Assembly: GCF_016899955.1 (NCBI RefSeq)
Contig: NZ_JACJJL010000026.1
Location: 1-50,430, forward strand
Origin: Marseilla massiliensis
GTDB taxonomy: Bacteria > Bacteroidota > Bacteroidia > Bacteroidales > Bacteroidaceae
Length of the DNA: 50,430 nt
Direction: 5' to 3'
Position 1 is the first letter of the stretch, and every line of letters begins with the position of its first letter. This document shows, piece by piece, positions 1 to 8,300 of the stretch. Below the pieces are notes generated by a model. That model saw only the letters and a list, made by a program, of their open reading frames with translations. It did not search any database and was not told the origin of the DNA. The translations under genes were made by a program, and so were the position numbers.

Positions 1-132
1 CACTATAAAGTTACAACAATTTTCGCTAATCACCAAATTTACAAATAGTTATAATTCATCGAACTCACGTTAAATTATTATAGGTCCTTTTATATGACTA
101 TTGTCTATGATTAATGTTTATGATTGTATATG

Positions 133-1032
133 CTAAGGTTTTCCTGTTTGGCTTATTTCTTCTAATTTGATAGTCTTTAGTCTATCCTTCAAACTCCAGT
201 GATCCAATATGAATTTATCTATTCTGTTTTTATCTTCATTAGAAAACCAACTAACTTCCCATTGAGATGTAGCGGGAACATTGTTGAAAAACCAATCCAT
301 ATAATCTTCATCTACTGCAGAAAATGAAAAGCCATATATATGCACATACTCCACATCTTTGAGTATCTTTTGTAATTCTTGATGTTTGAAAATAAGTTCA
401 TATGGATTCTTATGATATTTATTTAATTCAAAAGATACTTGTTCTTTGTCGTCACTCGTTGAACTTCCCAGAAGAAACTTATTGTGTCCATATATAAGAC
501 GCTCGTGTTTTGAAGATCGACCATGAATATGAAGGACTCTTTCTTCTGGAATTTTATATAACATTTCTAATACATCCGTATAATTAAAATTAATAAAGAA
601 TGAATCTTCTTTCTCAATATGGATATATTTAGGGTCAGTAATCAACCTCTGGCAGTTATCCACCCATTTTTCAAAACAAAATTGCAACACATCAAGCAAA
701 CCTTTAAGTCGTTTTGCACAATAAGAATCAAAATGCAAACTGGGTGGTATGTTGTACCTTTCCTCAAATTTCCTTTTCCGTTTTGCCTCTGCTATAATTT
801 CATCAATGGGCTTGGCTGGTGGAGTAAATTTTGATACAAATTTATTGATATCTAGATTCCCAAGTTGCACTTCAAAATCATTCCACCATTCTGCATCTAT
901 ATCATAAACCGCCTGCATATTTTCATAAATGAAAGGATAGTTATTCTCTAACCATAGTTGAAAATCAACATATCGTGTAGCAAGCCCTGTATGAATATCA
1001 AAACCATTTCCGATTATGTATAGATGTTTCAT
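133..1032 (-). CDS. AbiH family abortive-infection protein
   Basis: This 299-residue protein opens with the AbiH signature: an Ile-Ile-Gly-Asn-Gly-Phe-Asp nucleotide-binding-like loop at residues 6-12. It is followed by NFNYT in the middle, a HIHG motif, and a C-terminal IYGFSFSAVDEDY segment. All are hallmarks of the AbiH family (PF14253), first known from lactococcal phage abortive infection; the biochemical activity is not established. Length is normal for the family. It is transcribed leftward, 74 bp after the AbiEii toxin gene, and may share its transcript; no separate promoter with a good TAnnTTTG box is visible. The family call is confident; its role here as an anti-phage gene is inferred from the surrounding island. 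Confidence 0.88.
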   Translation of the reverse strand: MKHLYIIGNGFDIHTGLATRYVDFQLWLENNYPFIYENMQAVYDIDAEWWNDFEVQLGNLDINKFVSKFTPPAKPIDEIIAEAKRKRKFEERYNIPPSLHFDSYCAKRLKGLLDVLQFCFEKWVDNCQRLITDPKYIHIEKEDSFFINFNYTDVLEMLYKIPEERVLHIHGRSSKHERLIYGHNKFLLGSSTSDDKEQVSFELNKYHKNPYELIFKHQELQKILKDVEYVHIYGFSFSAVDEDYMDWFFNNVPATSQWEVSWFSNEDKNRIDKFILDHWSLKDRLKTIKLEEISQTGKP

Positions 1033-1106
1033 TGCATTTCGTTTTATTACAATCCAAGATTGAACATATTAGAAAAATATCTTAGTCTTTAAAGCTTAAG
1101 GTTGTA

Positions 1107-1934
1107 TTATTCTATTCTTACCATCCCGGCCAACTGCACGAAATAATCATTTGACCAAATATCAAGTTCTTTTGAATTGCGCACGAAAGGCAATACATCT
1201 TCTTTCACTTGTTTAATATCAGCTGTAGAAAGACGCTCAATGAGTTTCTCCTTGAATAGCTCTGGAGTAGTATTCTCATTGTTAAACTGCTTGCATCGTT
1301 CTGTCAAATGAGTAAAATCCAACGGAACATTATGGCGTACATACCATTCAAAGTCGTACCAATCACGACCTTTGACTCTATTCTTCCACGCACGATAGAC
1401 CAGTGCATGCATCTTGCCTGCAAATAGGTCCGGAAGTGTGAAACAACGGGTCATAAATGAATGTGGCTGAAGCAATAGTTTTTGTTCCGTCTTGAAGTTC
1501 AACGGTGGACAAGTATCTACTTCAATCTTTATCTTTATTGACTTCTCCGTCTGGAAAGTCACATCATACACATCGGTATTATCTTTAAGGAAAGCTGATT
1601 CGACCTTTCCGAAATTCTTCTTGTCTTTTTTCTTTATTTCAACCTCACGGCCTACCATTGCAAAAGCATCAATGATAGCAGGGAAGTATTTCGTAAAATC
1701 AAACTTATCATCTTGCGCGAGCAGTGAGAAATCCATATCCTCACTGAAACGCTGCAAGCCATGAAAGATTCTCAAACAAGTTCCACCATAAAACGCAGCC
1801 GATTCAAAGAAGCCTCCGGCATACAGGCCTGCAAGTATCATCTGCTGGTTCACTTCAAATATGGCGTTTCTCTTATGTTGCTCGGTTGTTAGATCATAAC
1901 GGGAGAGCATATTGTCGAATATTTCATTTTTCAT
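1107..1934 (-). CDS. AbiEii/AbiGii-type nucleotidyltransferase toxin
   Basis: This 275-residue protein is a DNA polymerase beta-like nucleotidyltransferase of the AbiEii family, the toxin of type IV (AbiE) toxin-antitoxin pairs. The catalytic signature is seen at residues about 48-70: a GGT-C-L-R loop followed by SEDMDF, giving the GS(T)-x-DxD layout. A conserved KMHAL/RDWYDFEWY segment lies near residues 170-195. The start overlaps the end of the AbiEi antitoxin gene by 4 bp (ATGA), so the two are translationally coupled, with antitoxin first as is normal. Members transfer nucleotides to RNA acceptors or otherwise stop growth; the substrate of this one is unknown. No disruption is seen. Confidence 0.9.
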   Translation of the reverse strand: MKNEIFDNMLSRYDLTTEQHKRNAIFEVNQQMILAGLYAGGFFESAAFYGGTCLRIFHGLQRFSEDMDFSLLAQDDKFDFTKYFPAIIDAFAMVGREVEIKKKDKKNFGKVESAFLKDNTDVYDVTFQTEKSIKIKIEVDTCPPLNFKTEQKLLLQPHSFMTRCFTLPDLFAGKMHALVYRAWKNRVKGRDWYDFEWYVRHNVPLDFTHLTERCKQFNNENTTPELFKEKLIERLSTADIKQVKEDVLPFVRNSKELDIWSNDYFVQLAGMVRIE

Positions 1935-2557
1935 CGTCTTAAGAATTTTAGAAGTGTCGAAATTGAATCAGCCTTTTTGCCAACCTTTATATAATCTTCA
2001 AATATGGTTGCGTCCATATTATAGAACTCATCCATATCCATACGAATATCCTGCTCAAGATATGTCTCTACATCCTTCATATAACGAAGAATGACTTTTG
2101 AGGAATTGGCAATCAAATCACACAAAGCCTTTTCCGGTGATGCAATAAGAAATGCATAATCACCCTTATTCATACTCCTTACTCCTATCGGAAATGCCTT
2201 TCTTGAAATATATTTGTAGTCATAGTTGCCGACTGGAGTTTGAAAGCTTCGGGGATGTTTTACTGTCATTGATTGATGAACATATACAGCCTCGGGGATA
2301 AGTCCATAATATCGTAGTGCAGTAGACATTGAAATATACGAAGGTGTATAGAGATGATTGGCTATCAACTCACTCGATAGAGTCTTTCCTGAATATTCGG
2401 GGTTGATCACATAAAGTCCTCGCTTAAGTCTGATGATAACCCCTTGCTTTTCGAGCCAGGTTACTTTCTTATTAGCAGACTTAAGTTCCGGATATAACGA
2501 TTCAATGATTGAAGTCGTTACTGGAATGGTTCCTATTTCATTTAATTGCCTGTCCAT
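1931..2557 (-). CDS. AbiEi-type antitoxin with N-terminal winged helix
   Basis: This 208-residue protein is the AbiEi partner of the downstream toxin. Residues 1-55 form a winged-helix DNA-binding domain (a helix, then WLEKQGVIIRLKRGLYVINP, the usual recognition-wing segment). The rest is the AbiEi C-terminal domain, with SELIANHLYTPSYIS and SPEKALCDLI motifs. AbiEi proteins both neutralise AbiEii and repress their own promoter by binding inverted repeats. The gene is 4 bp overlapped with the toxin and preceded by a Bacteroidetes-type -7 box only five bases from its ATG. Family call by pattern and context; autoregulation is inferred from the family. Confidence 0.88.
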   Translation of the reverse strand: MDRQLNEIGTIPVTTSIIESLYPELKSANKKVTWLEKQGVIIRLKRGLYVINPEYSGKTLSSELIANHLYTPSYISMSTALRYYGLIPEAVYVHQSMTVKHPRSFQTPVGNYDYKYISRKAFPIGVRSMNKGDYAFLIASPEKALCDLIANSSKVILRYMKDVETYLEQDIRMDMDEFYNMDATIFEDYIKVGKKADSISTLLKFLRR

Positions 2558-2561
2558 ACTG

Positions 2562-2569
2562 CAAATATA
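2562..2569 (-). promoter_or_regulatory. Promoter -7 box of the AbiE operon
   Basis: On the minus strand this reads TATATTTG, a perfect match to the Bacteroidetes -7 element TAnnTTTG. It ends only five bases before the AbiEi ATG (2555-2557), so the transcript would start at or next to the start codon, giving a leaderless or nearly leaderless mRNA. No convincing -33 TTTG is seen at the usual spacing. Confidence 0.55.
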
Positions 2570-3110
2570 GTGATATTTTGAACAATAAAAGAAATAATAC
2601 TTCTTTTTCTGTTCAAATTATTACTGCTTATACAATCTTAAGAAATAGCGATTTCTGTCACATAAGTCTGTTGTTTGTAACAATTACCGAAACATTGACC
2701 ACACAGCAACTGAACTACCTCTAGGCTTTTATGGTCGGTGAAATCTCGTTTCAGGACCCGATTTATGCCTATTAAATGAAGACTGAATACTTCTCAAAAT
2801 AATCATAATGTCCCATCGGTTTCAGAGCTATTTTTGTACCTTTCCTCATCAAAAAACGCCATTTTTCACAAGTTTTTGTACCGCATATTTTGATATTCAA
2901 GAAATTACACTTACTTTTACTTTCCAAAATGGAGGTACAAGCCGAGAATGGTGCTAAAAATCACTAACTTACACATTCTCAGATACTTGCCAACCTGCTG
3001 GTTGTACCTTTTAGAGCGCTATACTATTGATAATCAACGATATACACATACTGCATCGTGGAAATGACCCCTTATAAACAACTCTAAGCAACTTGGAGTA
3101 ATTTGAACTA

Positions 3111-3135
3111 AGTCCCTCTAAATGAGGGACTTTTT
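3111..3135 (+). terminator. Intrinsic terminator
   Basis: A perfect 8-bp stem, AGTCCCTC (3111-3118) with GAGGGACT (3124-3131), encloses a 5-nt loop and is followed by a T run. It would stop rightward transcription before the multi-HTH promoter. No gene that it terminates is seen upstream on this strand, which fits a lost gene. Confidence 0.75.
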
Positions 3136-3161
3136 GTATTTTAACACTTCAAGTTGCATAT

Positions 3162-3192
3162 TTGTTAGTTACAGTTTTTCCAGTTATTTTTG
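3162..3192 (+). promoter_or_regulatory. Promoter of the multi-HTH gene
   Basis: TTTG at 3162-3165 is followed after exactly 19 bp by TATTTTTG at 3185-3192, matching the Bacteroidetes consensus TTTG-N19-21-TAnnTTTG. Transcription would begin near 3200 and leave a leader of about 185 nt. That leader contains the TGAGAC repeats, placing them where a bound protein could block elongation or initiation. Confidence 0.65.
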
Positions 3193-3240
3193 CACCGTAT
3201 TTCTACCGCGAGTGTAAAACAGAAAGTCAGATTCACACCT

Positions 3241-3344
3241 AAATGACATCGTAGGAACAAGCGTGAGACGCTATGAGAAAAGGCAAAAATGACATTGAGG
3301 GTACAACGTGAGACACCATGAGACGTGATGAGACAATGTGAGAC
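3241..3344 (+). repeat. TGAGAC array phased at 10 bp
   Basis: TGAGAC stands at 3309, 3319, 3329 and 3339, exactly 10 bp apart (one helical turn). An earlier pair is at 3264 (TGAGAC) and 3274 (TGAGAa), again 10 bp apart. The two clusters lie in a degenerate 46-bp direct repeat starting at 3241 and 3287 (shared AAATGACAT...ACAA..CGTGAGAC). The array ends 39 bp before the start codon of a protein with eight tandem HTH modules, so it is a good candidate binding site for it. Confidence 0.7.
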
Positions 3345-3383
3345 ACTTTAGCAGGCGAAAATTAACAAACGAGTGCAACAATT

Positions 3384-4970
3384 ATGGAGATTCAGAAACG
3401 CTGTAAGTACTGTGGAAGATCCTTTATTGCGCATAAGATGACCACCATCTATTGCTCACCTTCGTGCAATAATAAGGACTACAAAAGAGCAATCCGGCAA
3501 AAGCAGATTGCCGAGTACATGGAGGAAGAAAAACAGAAGACTCCCAAGGTAGATATTCTTGGGGGCAAGGAATTCCTCACCCCAACCGAAGGTGCATTAC
3601 TTCTTGGTCTAAGCCGCGCTACATTCTATCGCTATATGCTTAATGGCACCATAAAAGCAGTACAATTGCGAGGAAAGACTATTGTTCGCAGGAAGGACAT
3701 CGAGAGATTGTTTGACAATCCTCCAACTTATCAGTCCCATTCGGAGAAGAAGCAGGAGAAGCGAGAATACTACACTTTCAGGCAAATCATGGAGAAGTTC
3801 AAATGCTCAAAGAAGGCTATTATGACCAGAGTTGAGAAATACAACATCCCCAAAGTTTACCAAGGTCGTAACTGTTTCTTTGACCGTGCTCTGGTTGATG
3901 TCCATTTTGCTCAACTTATTGCGGATATTGACTTACGTGACTATTATACTATTCCGCAACTGGAGGAGAAATACAAGATGAGCCATGCAGCTGTATTATC
4001 ATTTGTGACCAGAAATAAGATACCACGTATTACACAAGGAAGAACTGTCTATTACTCCAGGGCACATATTGATACGCTGAAAGGTGAGCGTGAATCCATC
4101 GATCCGAACTATTACACATACGCAGAAGTCATGGAGAAGTACCATTTCTCAAAAGACCAGATCTCTTACTACGTCCATAACTATGAAATAGACAATCATA
4201 AACAGGGACGTTTTACTGTCATCAACAGAAAGGAGTTTGACCGCATTATCAAAGAGCGCATGGAAACAAATTCTCTGGAGAAAGAAAAAGAGCGGAGAGC
4301 AAAACTGCCGAAACTCAATGCTATTCCAGAAGGTTATATTTCTGTTGCTCAAATAGCAGAAAAATATGGAGTCACGCCCAAACACGTCCAGGCTAAGACT
4401 CGTGAAGCAAAAACGCCAAAGTTTGTTATAAAGCATTTGAACTACTATAACGAGGCTGCTATTGAGCAGCTATTCAACAGAGACCCGGAGAAGTTTGAAG
4501 TTCCAAAGGACTATATCACGGCACAGGAGATTGCCAAACGCTTCAAGGTCACGGTTCATCACGTTCATGGGCGAACAAGAGAGGCCAACATTCCAAAGAT
4601 AACGGTGAAGCATGTCAACTTCTATGAACTGAAAGCCGTTGAAGCTCTGTTTGCCAAAAATGAGGCAAGCGAAGAACTGCAAAAGAACGAAAGTGCAGAA
4701 TGGCTATCTGGCACAGATGTAGAAGAAATGCTTGGTATTACAACTTGTGCAAGAAGGTCATTCGTATCAAGGCATAAGATTCCATCCAAGAAAGAACATG
4801 GTATAGCCTATTATCTCAGGTCTGCCATTGAAGACGTAAACAATACCTTAGCTAAATACAGCGACCAATACTATACTGTAGAACAGATATGTGAGAAGTT
4901 CAACATGGACAGGGGCAAAGTTTACGGGATGCTAAGATACAGCAATGTAAGAAAAGTCCATGAAGAATAA
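3384..4970 (+). CDS. Zinc-finger protein with eight tandem excisionase-like HTH modules
   Basis: The 528-residue product begins with a short zinc finger (CKYC...CSPSC, residues 7-28). Eight related winged HTH modules of about 45-60 residues follow, starting near residues 64, 130, 193, 245, 317, 373, 439 and 495. Each opens with a (Y/F)(Y/L/I)T-x-x-(E/Q) helix (for example YYTFRQIMEKFKCS) and the inner ones close with IP...G...YY then a short helix. Single-module versions (MerR/HTH_17 type) serve as excisionases or recombination directionality factors in Bacteroidales mobile elements. Eight in a row suggests binding along repeated DNA, matching the phased TGAGAC array in its own leader. No integrase gene is present beside it. 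HTH repeats are seen directly; function is inferred. Confidence 0.8.
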   Translation: MEIQKRCKYCGRSFIAHKMTTIYCSPSCNNKDYKRAIRQKQIAEYMEEEKQKTPKVDILGGKEFLTPTEGALLLGLSRATFYRYMLNGTIKAVQLRGKTIVRRKDIERLFDNPPTYQSHSEKKQEKREYYTFRQIMEKFKCSKKAIMTRVEKYNIPKVYQGRNCFFDRALVDVHFAQLIADIDLRDYYTIPQLEEKYKMSHAAVLSFVTRNKIPRITQGRTVYYSRAHIDTLKGERESIDPNYYTYAEVMEKYHFSKDQISYYVHNYEIDNHKQGRFTVINRKEFDRIIKERMETNSLEKEKERRAKLPKLNAIPEGYISVAQIAEKYGVTPKHVQAKTREAKTPKFVIKHLNYYNEAAIEQLFNRDPEKFEVPKDYITAQEIAKRFKVTVHHVHGRTREANIPKITVKHVNFYELKAVEALFAKNEASEELQKNESAEWLSGTDVEEMLGITTCARRSFVSRHKIPSKKEHGIAYYLRSAIEDVNNTLAKYSDQYYTVEQICEKFNMDRGKVYGMLRYSNVRKVHEE

Positions 4971-5349
4971 TGGACCATAAAAGATTGAATCCTAATTCTG
5001 ATTTAAATGTAGATTGAGGAATATCTTCAAATTCCATCTCTTCATTTTCACAGAAAAATATACTTGATAGAGTTTTATAGTCAATATATGAACCTTCTTG
5101 TTCAAGTTTATCAATCTCCAAACGTATATTCTGAATCTCATTATTAAAGAAATCAAGGAAGCCGAGTTCCTGATTTCTTTCATTTGAACTTGTATTTCTG
5201 AAGAACTCGGGATCAAACCTGAAAGCTAACTGCAATAATTCTTCCATGGTGGCATTAGGGTCTGTTAGCTTATCAAACGCAGCTACCACTTCTCTTCCTG
5301 AATCACTATTCAAATAGTTATTCCAATGTAACTTAATAATCTTATTCAT
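4900..5349 (-). CDS. Hypothetical protein downstream of AddA, probably 3'-replaced
   Basis: A 149-residue frame starts at an ATG two bases after the AddA stop codon (5352-5354), so it looks like the last gene of the AddB-AddA operon. Residues 1-125 are acidic and helical with no family recognised. The last 23 residues or so are antisense to the 3' end of the convergent multi-HTH gene and look unlike the rest (Cys-rich, ending in CPCPC). The original 3' end may therefore have been cut when the neighbouring segment arrived. A longer start at 5379 would overlap AddA and is less likely. Confidence 0.5.
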   Translation of the reverse strand: MNKIIKLHWNNYLNSDSGREVVAAFDKLTDPNATMEELLQLAFRFDPEFFRNTSSNERNQELGFLDFFNNEIQNIRLEIDKLEQEGSYIDYKTLSSIFFCENEEMEFEDIPQSTFKSELGFNLLWSIILHGLFLHCCILASRKLCPCPC

Positions 5350-5351
5350 GA

Positions 5352-8300
5352 CTAATCCTGTTCCATTATATTGTTCCACAATTCATTTAACCTATCCGCA
5401 TCCTCACTTGAAAGAAGCTCTCCAGAGTGGCCACGTCGCCAATCTATGCCTGGTACGACTTTTTCAAGCTCTTCGATGCAGATGGGAGATTGTACATCTG
5501 CCGGCACACAGTCATAGCTGTCCATATCCATGTAATACCTTTGTTTCCCATTCCCAGCCCAGTCTTCACCTGGATATGGGTCACTGGTGAATACGCCACG
5601 GAATACAATGCCAGCCTTGTCATCACCTGTCCTAAGCATATAATAGTGGTCGCCCTTATGGGCTTTCTCCCACTCATAGACGCTCCAGTTCAAGCCACTG
5701 AATCCACCTGGGTATTTTGACAGGACATCACGGTAGTCATCCAGCTTGAAGCTACTGATGGTAGGATTCCAACGTAACAGATATGTTTTTGGTGAGCGTA
5801 AAGGCTCCACGTCAAATGAATCATAGAAATCCGTCCATACATCATCCGGCATCTTGTCGATAACGAACTGAGCATAGTCCAATCGTTTGATGTACTTGTT
5901 GTTTTTAGTAGCAGTAAAGAAATCATCAATCGGAACGATCTTTGTTTCCTTCTCATTATAGAGAATTACTTTCTGGCATACACACGCAAAGCCCTTGTTG
6001 TTTCCCAATATGCGGGCAACAAATTCTTCCCCATTCGGGCTACCTACTGTCGCTCGACTGAAGTTCTCATAGTCACCGTAATTCCACTGAATGTCAATGA
6101 AGTCTTCAAATGCCTTGTATGTCCATTCTTGTGGACTTGCATCTGGCATCTGTGCCTTGATGTATTCAGGGAAGATATGGAACTCATGTACAAGGCCATT
6201 TACTCCGATATGGTCATCCTGCTTCTCAATGATATTGGCCATATTATCAAGACGATAATAATAGGTATCCACTTCGTTTTCTTCTGAAAGGTCAGCGAAA
6301 GTCTTATCATCACCATCATAGATGACCAACTCAGGACGTAACTTCTTAGCTTCCCGCATCAATGTGAAAGCCAGTGCCACATCTGTCCGGGATGCAAGAT
6401 ACGGGAGGTTGATAGTGAACAGGCCTGTCTTTAATAAGATGGTCTCAATACCCTGTGTTGAACCACCTTTGATATACATGGTCGTTCGCAGTATTTCTTC
6501 CTCATCGGGATCTATCTCAGCACACATGATAGCTGCATCAAGAACCTTAGCGGCATTCTCTATCATCTTGTTGATGTCGAAGCTGTCACTCGCATCAAAG
6601 CAATAAACATTGGCATACATCGTCAACTCTGGCGCTTTCAAAGCCCTGCCTATCTCGCACATCATACCGCTGACGGGATAATAGATGAAGCGTTTAAGCA
6701 TTTTCTCCCCAGCTTCCTCCAATGCGTCGGTGTATGCGTCAAGTTGTCCAGCATACCAACCTGCATAATGTTCTGAGTCACTATCAAGAATATACTTCTG
6801 ACCCAACGGACAAGTCTTGAAATCTATCAGGATGTCTCCGTCTGAAGTCTGCCAAACAAGGTCGATGCTGCCAGAATAGACGTTGCCATCCTTTAACAGT
6901 GTGAACGGACGTTCATGATAGATATTAATGGCAGCACCAAATTGCTCCGTCAGCCAATTTACAAGCATTTCCCATGCTTTTCGAATAGCAGCATAGTCAG
7001 TCAAATAGGTCTTCAGACCATAGCTCTCGATAAGATTGGTATAATAGCTCTCACTGTTTATATGCTGTTCAATGCCACAGAAAATCTGGTGGATGCAGTT
7101 ACCCACATCGGCCATTGTCTTTCCGACAAGCGTTCCCTGTTGCATATGCTCACATATCTGATAGGACGTATCTACCATACCTTTCACATGCAATTTACTT
7201 GGTGAGAGACATTTTACACCTTCATCGCATGGTTCTTGATGATATGGAATACGTCTTGTCTTCATATTCTCATTTTCTGCCAGATAGCGATAGCCCGACA
7301 GACTATCAAACTGATCTTGTGTCATGGTGTCATCTTCGAAACAGCAACCCACACCAAAGATATCATGCTGCGCATCAGGCCGGACACAATCCAAACCGAC
7401 ATCTTCCAGCCATTGCAGAGTATGAACATCCTTTTTATGAGGTTCCAAAGCAACTATCAGCACATCTCGTGGGCGGGTCATACCAACATACAGCAGGCGG
7501 TTGGCTTCAGCCAATGAATCCTTAATGACCTCCTTATACAGGGAACTTTCTTCTATCTGTTGCTGGATGTCTGCAGGTACATTGGTATTTCCTGCTCCAT
7601 ATATGAACGGAATGACACGTATGAAGACTTCTGGGTATGGTGTCGATGCAGAAGGCTGTTCCGAATAACTGAAATGGATGCCGTAGATGTCCTGCTTGAC
7701 ACATTTCTTCGGGTCATTCTTCTTCTCATAGAGCTGAGTGAGGATGACATATTTCCATTCCAGACCTTTGCTGGAATGATAAGTATGCAGTTGTATGCCA
7801 TTTGCATTACCTTTGCCGACAGGATCCATCACCGCAAGGTAGTCCACAAATCCCTTCACAGTGGCTGGGAGGCTCATTTGCAAGCAATGCTGCTCATAAG
7901 CATATCCAGACTGAACGATGGTGTCGAGGCAGGAAACGGACTCATCGACCTGACCTGTTTTCTTTATTTCGTTATACAAGTCAAATTCAATAACCATCGT
8001 CTCAATGAGAGCGCCCACTGACTGCTGTTTTAACATCGGTCGGAGTTCCAATAGCCTCCTAACCAAAGGAACATCATTCAAATAAGACGACTCCTTGATT
8101 TCTTCATTAGCATCAACGAGTAGTTTCTCCTCAATGATTTTGTTGGTGCCATAACCTTCCTCAGTCAACACGGCTATTTGTGCCTTGGCCAAAGAATCTT
8201 TCTCACTTTCTACAAGAGCAAGTAAGGCTAACACCAATGGCGTACATTTTATTTCAGACACTCTGACTTCCTGCCTGTTAGCGGGTATTCCGTATGTTCC

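Larger units (their letters stand above)
2834..3306. repeat. Five TTGTACC/GGTACAA heptamers
   Basis: TTGTACC occurs at 2834-2840, 2876-2882 and 3002-3008 on the plus strand; its complement GGTACAA occurs at 2934-2940 and 3300-3306. The first two lie within an identical 10-mer, TTTTTGTACC, spaced exactly 42 bp apart (four helical turns). A variant, GGAACAA, is at 3254-3260. Clustering of one 7-mer in both orientations suggests protein binding sites, perhaps integrase arm sites or operators. Function is inferred. Confidence 0.45.
2570..3383. other. Non-coding control region between AbiE and the multi-HTH gene
   Basis: No credible gene is seen in these 814 bp. The region holds TTGTACC-type heptamers, a rightward intrinsic terminator, a promoter, and an array of TGAGAC repeats directly before the multi-HTH gene; these are listed separately. 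It could be the remnant of an integration site or of a lost recombinase gene, since proteins like the downstream one often sit beside tyrosine integrases, but no integrase reading frame is visible. Confidence 0.6.

Noticed and set aside
1..132. Left edge of the window
   Set aside because: AT-rich sequence after the AbiH stop codon; no gene, promoter or clear terminator could be supported.
3384..4970. Reading the multi-HTH protein as a replication initiator
   Set aside because: It has repeated excisionase-type modules but no initiator winged-helix pair or catalytic domain that I can see; the nearby phased repeats alone do not show an origin.
7115..7525. Rightward frames over AddA (such as 136 codons here)
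   Set aside because: Shadows of the leftward AddA frame without any domain pattern.
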